Source of the DNA: Rhynchopus sp. YZ270_cl-10
Lineage: Eukaryota; Euglenozoa; Diplonemea; Diplonemida; Diplonemidae
NCBI GenBank assembly: GCA_964035575.1
Contig: OZ037846.1
Location: forward strand, 399,501 to 463,500
Direction: 5' to 3'
DNA length: 64,000 bases
Part shown: positions 29,935 through 39,586 of the stretch, one piece after another
Position numbering within the stretch: the first letter of the stretch is position 1
How the letters are laid out: each line of letters begins with the position of its first letter
Translations under genes and position numbers: made by a program
The notes under the pieces: model-generated
Told to the model about the DNA's origin: nothing
Database searches by the model: none
The model's input: only the letters and a program-made list of their open reading frames with translations

Positions 29935-30328
29935 AATGTTTGTTAGCTCTAAGGAGGGAAGGGGAGCGTTTGTAGCTCACACAGCACCCCAAACCCTGGC
30001 CTCTCTGTCCACAGCACACAGCTCTTCCCCTGAGTTCCATTTGTGCCTCAACATGCTGAGCGCATCTTCAGTACGATGGGTGGATGAGCGAGAAGAGGCG
30101 CAACTGGCTAGTTGCACCAAAGCTGCACAAGCTTGTGGTCGTAGCACGCAGTTTGTGCGAGAGCAAGCCGCCACAAGAGAATGGTTGGTGGGATGAGGAG
30201 AAGCTGGTGCAGGAGGAGAAGGAGCGTGCGGGAGCTATATTGACTGCGACGCGACAGCTGAGGACCCCAAGGTTGATGATGATGCTGAGCATCACGACTC
30301 TGACATCAGTGAAGGCTCTTGGGACTAA
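29935..30328 (+). pseudogene. hAT transposase C-terminal remnant
   Basis: The plus strand reads CAQHAERIFSTMG near 30045-30085 and, in the next frame, MSEKRRNWLVAPKLHKLVVV (30084 on). This matches the hAT dimerisation region, normally SERVFS followed by KRNRLxPxxxxKLVFL. An acidic tail (VDDDAEHHDSDISEGSWD) ends at a stop at 30326-30328, as in many hAT proteins. At least two frame changes are needed, so it is dead. Only the last 100 or so residues remain. It has no visible tie to the CAGG-ended element at 109-5742. Confidence 0.55.
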
Positions 30329-31500
30329 ACGCATACAGTCTTGTCCGTACCCATTTCTCCCACACAAGTCACCACCCCCTTGTGACTTGCCTGTAACAGT
30401 GGAAACGTTTCCCTCCCAGCCGCAAACCCGTTCAGTGTATCGTGAGCCACTGCAGTGACCCACTCACGCTCGACCCTGTCCCTCCTTGTAAACAGTTCGC
30501 CTTCTCCTACGTTGTGCTAAGGAAAACCAAAAAACATGCTCAAAAATGATGGGCACGGGGGTCAGACTCCACTTCTGACCACTTAAAATTAGGTCATACA
30601 CGTGTTATACCCCAAACTGACCAAGAAATTTTCCCAGTATTCGATGGTGATCGAATTAAATCGGTGGTAAAAAGTGAAAAATGGGGCATGCCAGGCCCAC
30701 GTCAATCAGCCTAAAAATGTTGCAACTTTAAACGCGCGTCTCTCCCGTACACCAATATACACTTTTTAACACATACAGTACAGCAAGGGAAAACCAAGGG
30801 ATTTTACCCTGTGTTCTCCTTGTTACGGCTGCACTAACCTAATCATCAAAACTGCTCGATTTTGGCTTTATCTAAAAGATCGACATCAATTCTTACGAAA
30901 TATAATTTATTTTACGATTTTGAGTAGAATTCTGTTTGCAGGGCGAAGTCACGAGGCAGGGGGTGATTTTGGGGGTGAGCGCCAAAAAAAGTCCTTTTCC
31001 TAGGGTTGACCCACCTCCCTCCAGCATCCAACGATATGACATTTTCACGAAAGTTGTCGATTCTTGCCTTATTATTGTCACACAGAAAAAAAATGTTTTT
31101 ACGAAAATGAGTAGAACCCCATTACCCCTACCAACGTGTGGCATTCGTGCGCCACTATAGTGGCACTTGCCATGGGTAAAAACGGTTTTCTGGTTTTAGT
31201 GCCTCGCTGGCGACATCCGTTGGGGGGGATTCTGGTGTGAGAATGTTCTCGATTTTTGCTTTATTTGAAAGATTCGCCACAAAATCGTTTCAAGGAAAAG
31301 AGTCGGTCAAAAATTCCAAGTAGAACCCAGAAACTCTCCCTTGCCACCCATTTCACGCCCATGCCCCTTGTACTACTAGGGGAAAAAAAAAAAACGATCG
31401 TGAAAAAAAAAAAACGATCGTGAAAAAAAAAAAAAAAATGTCAAGATCTTGAAAAAAAGTTCAAGATCTTGAAAAAAACCGTCACGATCGTTCTCACACT
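30329..31500. other. AT-rich intergenic DNA, nothing recognised
   Basis: Three degenerate pieces share GAGTAGAAC-like strings after TTTTACGA or TTTCACG (about 30915, 31110, 31320), which also occur near 21350 and 34725. They look like worn copies of the foldback-linked repeat. CGATCG-bearing A runs close the stretch at 31385-31500. No gene or RNA is visible. Confidence 0.4.
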
Positions 31501-31508
31501 ATGTTTTT

Positions 31509-31830
31509 TCACAAGTGTTTTGAGGCCTGCTCACTACACCCTAGGTACCCTTCTGGGACCAAAAAGTCAAAAAAAGCAAGAATTGGGCTGTTTTGAGCAT
31601 CTAGAGTTAATTCCCCAGTCATTTTCTGTACCACCAGTGCATTTTGTATGGGCCAGCGCCTTGTCAAAAAATCGAAAAATCTCAAAAAAAAAAATTTTTT
31701 TTTCGGGAAAATTTCGACCCCTGAGTTGGGTTTTTGGGCACCAAAAAGTGCAAAAAAACGCAAAAATCGGGTGTTTTGATCTGGGGGTAAACCATATGCA
31801 CTACTGCACAATATCGACTTTTCCTTAGCA
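31509..31830 (-). repeat. AT-rich dispersed repeat, inverted copy
   Basis: Reverse complement of about 22120-22430 with roughly 10-15 percent change by eye: GGTACCTAGGGTGTAGTGAG, TGGGCCAGCGCCTTGT and the A-run/T-run block are kept. Confidence 0.7.
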
Positions 31831-31939
31831 AATTCCTTGGAGCAAGGATATCTCTAAATCCGTCCCTTTTTGGCCAAATTCCGAAATCCCAATCCAAAAA
31901 ATTCCCTGTTTTTTTGGTTTTGTTTTTGGGCTGTTTTTT

Positions 31940-31981
<42 letters not shown>

Positions 31982-32389
31982 CTTACAATAGTTCTGTAAC
32001 CTCTCTCTCTTTTACGGCAGGTAACCGGTTGAGGTGATACTTCCGGACTGAGGAAGGGCATTCTTTTACTTTTTTTATTTTGCCTGGACGGGGATGGGGG
32101 CGGCTTTGTCTAGATTGTTTTTATTTTGTAGTCTTTTGTTGGGTTAAGGGGATTGGCAGACAACACTGAGGACCTCCTTGGGCCACAGCTGTTGGCGTTG
32201 TCTAGCTCTACCCGGCTGTACACGGTCGGCCTGAAAACAGGTCCGAATCTAGGCTATGTGAACGAAATAAAAATAGCCAAAAAAGAAGGAGAAAGGGAAG
32301 AAGGGGGGGGAGAGGGGAGAAAAAGTAAAAACTTTTTTGTGGGGGGGAAAAAAATTTTTCCCGATATGTCGTCAGGGCTCTCGCCGGGG
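31940..32389. other. Poly-T tract and unassigned sequence
   Basis: A run of about 35 T residues ends at 31976. It is followed by a pyrimidine-rich stretch ending in CGGCAG|GTAACC and by TTTTTATTTTGTAG near 32130, which resemble splice acceptors. A short frame after 32153 (MADNTEDLLGPQLLALSS) ends in purine-rich low complexity. I cannot call a gene. Confidence 0.25.
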
Positions 32390-32640
32390 TCATTTGGGGT
32401 CCCGAGCTTTCCCCCCGTAAAAGCGGTCGCTGCGCGCGCTTCGCGCGCGCGACTCCCTGCCAGTGCAGGGAGGCGTGGCGCTTTCTCCCCTCTGATGCAC
32501 AAAGGCAGGTGGGGAGGGGTGAACCACAATCCGTAGTGTGTCAGCCTTATCAGTAACCTCGGTACATTTATGAAAGAAACGGCAGTCATGGCACCCAAAG
32601 GTTCCTGGCGAAGCCACGGTACGCAACATTTGAGATCTCC
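32390..32640. repeat. Dispersed GC-rich repeat, copy 2 (inverted)
   Basis: Reverse complement of 5445-5665, with the hairpin CGCGCGCTTCGCGCGCG at its left that is also present at 59630-59648. The edge TGGCGAAGCCACGGTACGCA is also found alone at 29268-29287. Confidence 0.65.
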
Positions 32641-32833
32641 TCCGTCTTCCAACCCTCATAATTGAATGCGATTGACACGTCTTCTCCTTCTTCTTGTGCA
32701 CAACCTCAAATGTCTCTGATGCTGGATGCTTGCCTGCAACTGACGTGAACATCCGCACCCACAACTACAGCAACCGCCTGCAGAGCCAATTTTTTCCTCA
32801 AAAATCCGGGACTTTTTTTTTTTTCCTTTTCAC

Positions 32834-34000
32834 CCAGTGGGTATTATCCTAAATTATTTTGGGTATTATGGGTACTGGGTACTGGGTACCCAGAGAAGGC
32901 ACCTTGACAGCAGCGAAGGCGCAAGACAAGGTATGTAAATATGTTTAACTTTCTGGTGAATATTCAACAAAATAAGGCCGTCGACTCGTATTTCCTCCAA
33001 AAAGTCTCCATAACAATATTTTACACCCTCAGGCCAACTTATTTTTTAAAGAAATCACCTTCTTTAAATTCCCCACCACTCACAACTTCACTTTTAAACA
33101 GGTATCGCGAGTGCAACATCGAGAACCAACTGTGCAGAACGAGCGAACATATGGGGTGGAAAGGGGAGTGGGAACACTCTGTCAGTCACTGCTATAGCCA
33201 TTAACCCAGGGAGCATAGCTAGTGCAAGAAATTCGACTTCGGGATCCGGAAAGTCTGTCCTCTGCTTGCGGAGGACTGGGCACAATAAAATATTGCGTTC
33301 CCCCAGAAAACTAATTTTGTCACAGTAATTTTTGCCCAGGGCATGCTCTTGAAGCATGGCGGCTTGGTGTGAGAAGGGGCAGTGTATTGTTTTGTTCTAG
33401 ATTTCAACGGTTGTTAGAACGAGTCAAGTGGATGCTTATCTAAACACTGACTTTAGTACAGACCCGAGAGATCACACATGACTTTGAGGAAAGAACAAAG
33501 CAATGCATCTGTACCCGCACGCCAGGTTGTAGTTACTTCAGGATTTTCTTAAGTTTGCATGAAAGAGAAGGGGGCGAAACCTTTGTATACGTTTACGACG
33601 AAGGTAGTAACCTAATGACAACCATGTGGTGGCTGTAATTCACATCCCTTAGAATTACCAGAATTCAGCCTTTGTTGAAGTAACGTGCATACTTGTATGT
33701 GCGTGTCACGCTTCTCCACCCTTAAATGGGTGCACCGCTCGGTGAGCAGTGGTAACCCTTCTCGACTAGTGCAAACTTAAGAATTTTCTGCTGGAACTTA
33801 CCAAAATCGATTTTCTTTCACCCCAAACACCCGCAACACCCCACCTGCTACTTCGGTAGCCTGTGTTGTTGGGAGTTGGTTCTCATGTTGATCCCCAGTG
33901 ACTGTCTAGCACTGCTTCTTCTGAGCCCAACGTTGTTTGGCCTGTCGACGTAATAAATACGAAGACAGGGCGGCGGTGCCAACAATTTTCCAATGATGTA
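32834..34000 (+). mobile_element. MULE deletion derivative lacking the transposase
   Basis: Starts in the left terminal repeat (CCCAGTGGGTATTATCC), has only two or three GGGTACT units, continues GGCACCTTGACAGCAGCGAAGG to the donor-like AAGGTATGTA, and then jumps at about 32978 to sequence equal to 17285 onward (GTCGACTCGTATTTCC), running along the right arm to about 34000 with growing divergence. About 4.2 kb including the whole transposase gene is absent. The right terminal repeat is not found. Confidence 0.75.
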
Positions 34001-34111
34001 ACGTTTTATCTGATTGATTATCGTTTGATATACCTTGTGTGTGCTTCATGCACACCATGCAAGGAATATCGAACGGTATTTCAAGCGATATTCGTTATTT
34101 CGTTTGGCAAA

Positions 34112-34225
34112 CGTACTACGATCGTACTACGATCGTAGTTGATCGTAGTACGATATTTTACGATCGTTACGATCGTTTTTTGGTACGATCGTAAACGATC
34201 GTACTACGATCGTAGGCAACCCGTG
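34112..34225. repeat. TACGATCGTA array, inverted partner of 27571-27712
   Basis: About nine CGATCG-centred words ending in TACGATCGTAGGCAACCCGT. See 27571-27712. Confidence 0.55.
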
Positions 34226-34230
34226 AAAAA

Positions 34231-34375
34231 AGGTACCCTAACATTTCGGTTTTTTTCGGTTTTCATTTCGTTTTTTTCGGTTTTTCTGGTACAAGGGGAA
34301 ATTTCCCTTTGCGAAAAAAAAAAAAAACGAAATGGACCGAATTACACCGAATTGGACCGAACAGTTAGGGTACCT
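34231..34375. repeat. 145-bp hairpin element
   Basis: Perfect 12-bp inverted ends AGGTACCCTAAC / GTTAGGGTACCT, with TTTCGG and CCGAA words inside that also pair. MITE-like. The partial end GGAGGTACCCTAA recurs at 21418. Confidence 0.55.
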
Positions 34376-34849
34376 CCAATAAGCAAGAATCGAAAACTTT
34401 TGTACACCTGAGTGCACTTTGGAGGCCCGTGAGAATCACCACCAAGTCACGGGTTTTCTGACTATCATTTGCTTATTCCCACCCAAAACACACTATGAAC
34501 CGGGTTTTCACTATTTTTTCGTATTTCAGGGAGAATTTTTGTGAATTTTCGGGTCACAGGGTGGTTCTGACCCATTCTCGGGGTGTTTCGGGCCTGTAGT
34601 TGCTCAGGAGATGCCCAAAAACGTGAAAAATCGCCTTTTTACGTTTTTAGTAGTATTTTAGTGTAAATTGGTAGGGAAATCGGTTTTATACGTGGCTGCT
34701 AACAGAGCTGCACTCATATAAGTTGGGTTCTACTAGGAATTTTTGCTCAATTTTTTTTTTCTTTGAACAAATTTTGTGCCAATCTTTCAAATAAAGCGTT
34801 AGATTTTTACACTGATAGCATGCTTCCCAGCACACATAAGATACTGGTT

Positions 34850-35335
34850 GTGCGCCCGAATTCGCCCGAATCTGCCCGAAATCGCCCGAATTCGCCCGAA
34901 ATGTGCCCGAATTCGCCCGAAATGCGCCCGAATTCGCCCGAATTACGTATAAATTCCCTTTAAAACGCCCGAAATATATTTCGGGCACATTTCGGGCGCT
35001 CGGGATCCGCGCCCGAAAAATCCGCCCGAATTCGCCCGAAATATATTTCGGGCGGTCCAAGTATGGTTATAGGTCAAAAATACTCATTTCTCAGCGCAAA
35101 GTGACCCCATCACAGCACGCACAGAATCCGGACCACCGAAATCAAAAAAAAAAATTTTCGATTTTTTGTGCAAAAAATGCTGTAAAAAATTTTTAGCAAG
35201 AAAAATGTACACAAAAACCGTATACTTTATTTCACAGATTTCCACGCTCAAAATGGGTTTCCGCGCCGTATACTTTATTACCCCCGTATACTTTATTAGC
35301 ACCGTATACTTTATTAGCCCCCCCCCAGTAGGTTT
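34850..35335 (-). mobile_element. Foldback-family end with GCCCGAAAT cluster
   Basis: The GCCCGAAAT cluster (34850-35060) is joined by GGTCCAAGTATGG to the reverse complement of 19960-20212, ending in three CGTATACTTTATTA repeats and a C run at 35330. It is the same junction of cluster and element seen at 21183, so both parts probably belong to one family. Confidence 0.6.
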
Positions 35336-35599
35336 TTTTGAGATTTTTGGGGAAAAAAGTTTTTTTGAAAAAAAGTTTTTTTCAATTTTTTTGTGTTGGG
35401 GCTGTGTCAGGGTGTTTCCTAATTTGCTTCCGCTTCCGGTCTTTAGAAAAAAGTGCCAGGGAAAAAGTTTGCGGAAAAATTAGGGACGTGTTTAAAGTGC
35501 TTATTTTTTGGTATTTTCCCGAAAAAGGTATGTTGGGTACCGTGCGCCTGCGGCGCTGCCTGTTCCTACCAGTTTCTACAGGCAAACACTTGGCCCCCT

Positions 35600-36310
35600 T
35601 TACCTTACGCTGACGGGTTTTGACCACAAGCAAGAACTTGTCCATTTTGGCAAATTGACCCCACCACTGGCCGGACGGATTCCGAAAATGCAAATGCCGG
35701 TGTTTTCGGGCATTTTCATGTTTTCAGGATCAGGGAGAGAAAATCTGGGTTGTGGGATTTACCTGCCACCTTTACCTTACACTCATTTTGTCCAAAACCA
35801 AGAACTTGGCCATTTCGGCAAAGTGACCCCACCACGGCGCGGACGGATTCCGGAAATGCCAATCGCAGTATGTTTTGAGTCTGCAAACCCACTTTTTTTC
35901 CAGGGAAAAAAATTGCTTCCGGATGTCGGAATTTTCCGAAAAATTTCCAGAATTTGGAGACACCCTGGGCTGTGAGTTAACATTCTTCCCTCCCCTGCTC
36001 ATCTCCCGACCCTTGGAAATTTCCGTCTGTGTATACTGTGTATACTGTGTATACTGTGTATACTGTGTATACTGTGTATACTGTGTATACTGTGTATACT
36101 GTGTATACTGTGTATACTGTGTATACTGTGTATACTGTGTATACTGTGTATACTGTGTATACTGTGTATACTGTGTATACTGTGTATACTGTGTATACTG
36201 TGAGGAAATTGATCAAAAACGAGAACTTGTCCATTTCAGCAAATTGACCCCACCACTGGACGGACGGATTCCGAAAATGCAAATGCCGGCGTTAAAAGCT
36301 TCACCAGCAC
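35600..36310. repeat. Repeats carrying the conserved word TTGACCCCACCACTGG, with TGTGTATAC array
   Basis: Three successive copies (35640, 35805, 36225) of a segment reading about ACTTGTCCATTTTGGCAAAT, TGACCCCACCACTGG, CGGACGGATTCCGAAAATGC. A near copy at 20650-20760 has the same flank (GAGGAAATTGATCAAAAACG). In the last copy the flank has expanded to about 19 units of the 9-mer TGTGTATAC (36028-36202). No coding function is apparent. Confidence 0.7.
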
Positions 36311-36773
36311 CACTGTACTGTGGTCTGGGTACTCATCCGGGGGAAAAAGTGCTCACCTGCTATTTTATACTTTAAGTGGTTCCATTTTGGGAAATATGAG
36401 AAAATAGTCAAAACCAGTGTCAACAGGAAAAAAAAAGAGAAAAAACCGACTCCGGAGGGTCAACTCCCGGGTTCAGCAAGCACATTTTGAAAAAAACTTT
36501 TTTTTGAAACAAACTTTTTTTTGCCTGCCTGCCTAGGTTTTTCTGGGTACCCTCAGGACGCGAACGCAAACGAAAAATTTGTCTGCCCTTACCGAATAAT
36601 ATAGTTATTTGGACCCCCCCTTTAGTTTAAAAATTGCTTCTGCATCATAAAAAATCTGAACTAGTTGCTCAACGAAGCTGTACGCGTGGTTCACAGGAGC
36701 TCTTTATGTTTATGAATCTCTGTGTGGAGCAGGGGTCGAGTGCCAGATGTAAATCTGAGCAAACACAACAGTG

Positions 36774-38564
36774 CTACTTCACGGAACACATCTGAGAGCA
36801 ACACACAACACTGCACGTCCCAGAAGGAACTGCGTGTGCTGGTGTGCCAACCCCTCCCGCAGCTGTCCATGCCTCAGCAACGTCAAGGTCAGACTGCTCA
36901 CCACGCAGGTACCCACGCACGGCAATGTTGTACTCCTCCCAATGCTTCTTCCCACCTATCATGTACATCCATTCGTCTACTACTCCACCTGCATCCTGGA
37001 CCCTGGGATTTACAGAATCATCCAGGTTGGTGCTTTTGCGAGAAGTACTCACGTCAACAAGTTCGCCCACAACCTGTACCTCACAGCCAGAGGCAACCTC
37101 CACCTTGCACGGAAGCAGACGCAGCTGGTGTTCGCACTCAGCATCGCTGAAGCACATCCTGTTGCACACCACATCACACCCCAGCATACACCCCACACGT
37201 TCCAGCCCGTTCACATCACGCACAAGCTCCCCCACCATGCTGAACCGACGCATCACCTCACAACCCATGTCACCACGCAGCACCTTCCCAGTCGCAACAC
37301 CAGCATTCACCTTCTCACAAAAGCTGCTCGCACCCTTCAGAAGCAGGCTTGCTGCGTGCAGTGCAGATGTGGCATGTGTCGCACACTGCTTCGAGGCGTT
37401 GAACGAACAGTGGATCCTGTCCCCGATGAACACGTCCACCATCCCACGTCTTGTCTCTGTTGCCTGCAGGGTCTTCAGGAGGAGAGTGGTGAAGAAGGAG
37501 GAGTAGGTCGCACTGTCCCTCTCCAGCAAATGCAGAGTGTTCTTCACGTTCAGTGTCAGCAGGGTTACATGTACTGAGGACAGACCCAGTGGCACGCACA
37601 CTGGCATGTTCGACGTTGAAGGTCTCGAATCAAACGAGTCTTCGCCTCTAAGTGTACTTTGCGTGGACTCCGACTGTTCATCCACAACTCTGTCCACCTT
37701 GTCCACCTCATCCTGAAAAGGCAGACACGTCTTCGGGAGGTACGCTTTGTACATGCGCAGGTTCTTCTCCAGTCTCCACAAGGCAGCAGTCATCCCCTCA
37801 GGCAGGTCACCCCCATGCACGTCCAGCATCTCCGCCACCTGCTCCACGTCGTACCCCGCAAGAAGCGACGCAATCTCCTGCACAACGCTGATCGTGCGCC
37901 TCATTGACTCCTGCTCCTTCAGCACATTGTGCGCAAACCTGCGTGTCACGAAGAAGTCGATCAGGAAGACCACAAAAGTGGAAAACAGGCCAAGTGGGGG
38001 AAATGACGTCTTGCAGGGCAAGAACTCGCAGTCTGCCTTTTCCAGAATCAACGCTCTCCTGCTGTGTTCACCTTCGTACGGTGGCAACCCAGGAAGGTCA
38101 AACAAGCCAAACCTGAAGGATTCCTCACATCCCATGATACACAGCCACACCACTGTCGCACCCACGAAACATGCACTGTACCGTGATGGGACTTCCATCA
38201 CAAGCAACATGTCCACAATCAGGATCAGAATTGGCCAGCCCAGTAAACCAAAAGTGCGTGCGACTAAATCCCACATGAAGAGACCTATGCCCGCGAAGTA
38301 CATGATGCCCACCACAAACGTGGTGTGCAGTTGCTGCTTGCAGAGCACCTTCACAATGGAAACAAACCCAGCGGTGAGGACTATGCAAGACCCAAGTATG
38401 TTAAAAATACGGTCTTGCACGTTGGTATTACCCTGATGGAAAAATGAAATAACCACAGTCGTTAATGCCGAAACGACACAGAACGCAAACATGATGGTGC
38501 GCTTCTTCACCTCGTCAGCACTGAGAGACCCGTCAATGGTCAGTGCGCTGTTCAGGCACCGCAT
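36774..38564 (-). CDS. Six-helix membrane pseudocyclase, copy 3
   Basis: 596 residues, the longest ATG-to-stop copy. It is longer because of a different linker (VVDEQSESTQSTLRGEDSFD) and a long insert before the C-terminal DEWMYMIGG box (DVSTSRKSTNLDDSV). Both are shared only with copy 4, so these two form a subfamily. At residues 4-10 before the start the frame reads KSQT where the others have KSPT. TM1 (LTTVVISFF) and TM3-TM4 (GLFMWDLVARTFGLLGWP) are its own. The 3-prime flank at 36718-36742 keeps a relic of a neighbouring cassette (GTGTGGAGCAGGGG) fused to the cassette start. Confidence 0.8.
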   Translation of the reverse strand: MRCLNSALTIDGSLSADEVKKRTIMFAFCVVSALTTVVISFFHQGNTNVQDRIFNILGSCIVLTAGFVSIVKVLCKQQLHTTFVVGIMYFAGIGLFMWDLVARTFGLLGWPILILIVDMLLVMEVPSRYSACFVGATVVWLCIMGCEESFRFGLFDLPGLPPYEGEHSRRALILEKADCEFLPCKTSFPPLGLFSTFVVFLIDFFVTRRFAHNVLKEQESMRRTISVVQEIASLLAGYDVEQVAEMLDVHGGDLPEGMTAALWRLEKNLRMYKAYLPKTCLPFQDEVDKVDRVVDEQSESTQSTLRGEDSFDSRPSTSNMPVCVPLGLSSVHVTLLTLNVKNTLHLLERDSATYSSFFTTLLLKTLQATETRRGMVDVFIGDRIHCSFNASKQCATHATSALHAASLLLKGASSFCEKVNAGVATGKVLRGDMGCEVMRRFSMVGELVRDVNGLERVGCMLGCDVVCNRMCFSDAECEHQLRLLPCKVEVASGCEVQVVGELVDVSTSRKSTNLDDSVNPRVQDAGGVVDEWMYMIGGKKHWEEYNIAVRGYLRGEQSDLDVAEAWTAAGGVGTPAHAVPSGTCSVVCCSQMCSVK

Positions 38565-38779
38565 CGTTTGGCTTTTGATCCTCACAAACCTTTGCTATGT
38601 GTGGAGCAGGGGTGTGTGGATGTGTGTTGTACGCACTGGTGGGTGGTGTGGTTAATGTTAGGTTAATAACGATGGGCAATTCTCCTCTTGCTGCTCCTCT
38701 GAAGACCCACGACACCACATGCCAGCGTGATGTGGTAAAAACGATGACATGTGCACATGTGAAATGACATGTACCACAT

Positions 38780-39180
38780 GATAGAAGAATTGGCTGCTGA
38801 TTCCAACGTGGACGTGAGGGAACCGCTGGACCGAGAAGTGGTGACACCCACTTGAATATTGTCAACGCTGCAGCAGGCGAGGTTTCGCAAGGAGTGGCAT
38901 TGCAACAACAATGTGTCAACCGTTTTCACATCCCATATGCTGGCTATCTGGAGCCGCATGGTTGTGGTGCAAGGGTAAACTGCGCTGCAGCAGACGGTGC
39001 GGACCAAAATACCCATGATGCTCCTGTTGGATGGCAGTGGGAGAATGACGCAGACGTTCCGCCTACGACACATCGACACGTCAACGTGTCTTGTGCACGA
39101 GATCATCTTGGGACTGGTGTAACTCGAAGAAAATCGAAGGTGCTGACGGGAAGGCCATCCAGGAAGATTTGATCAAGATT
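38780..39180 (+). pseudogene. Remnant of an unidentified gene, partner of 12238-12530
   Basis: Reads NIVNAAAGEVSQGVALQQQ, NRFHIPYAGYLEPHGCGARV and a further part (GWQWENDADVPPTTHRHVN) that is lost at the other locus. Frame changes lie upstream of 38850. Both remnants sit just upstream of a pseudocyclase copy, so they travelled with the array. Confidence 0.4.
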
Positions 39181-39339
39181 CTGCTGGCCACCTATGGGCT
39201 GAAAACTTTGCACCTTAGTGGGGATCATCAGCGACAACGGGAGCAGCATCACCGGGTCGAAGACCGGGGCTATTCGTCCTGTTCCGGAAGGGGTTATGCT
39301 CAGCTCCATATGCGTGCCGTACGTGCTGGTGGGTGTTGC

Positions 39340-39550
39340 ACGTCGGTATTCCACTGAATAAAAAGAAAAACAACCAGAATCACTAAAACTCCAACCACAC
39401 AGAACACAAACAGAACGCAAACATGATGGTGCGCTTCTTCACCTCGGCAGCACTGAGAGACCCGTCAATGGTCAGTGCGCTGTTCAGGCACCGCATCGTT
39501 TGGCTTTTGATCCTCACAAACCTTTGCTATGTGTGGAGCAGGGGTGTGTG
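39340..39550 (-). pseudogene. N-terminal stump of a pseudocyclase gene
   Basis: The ATG at 39496 opens MRCLNSALTIDGSLSAAEVK and the first membrane segment, continuing with one frame change to about DVQH at 39340, where homology stops. Its 5-prime flank (to 39550) ends GGTGTGTGGA and is fused directly to the left boundary (GTGCCAGATGTAAATCTGAG) of copy 4. This shows that cassettes once stood head to tail with no spacer. AEVK is shared with copy 8. Confidence 0.75.
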
Positions 39551-39586
39551 GAGTGCCAGATGTAAATCTGAGCAAACACAACGGTA

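Noticed and set aside
35966-36310. CRISPR-like array at the TGTGTATAC repeat
   Set aside because: Units are contiguous 9-mers with no spacers, in a eukaryotic context.
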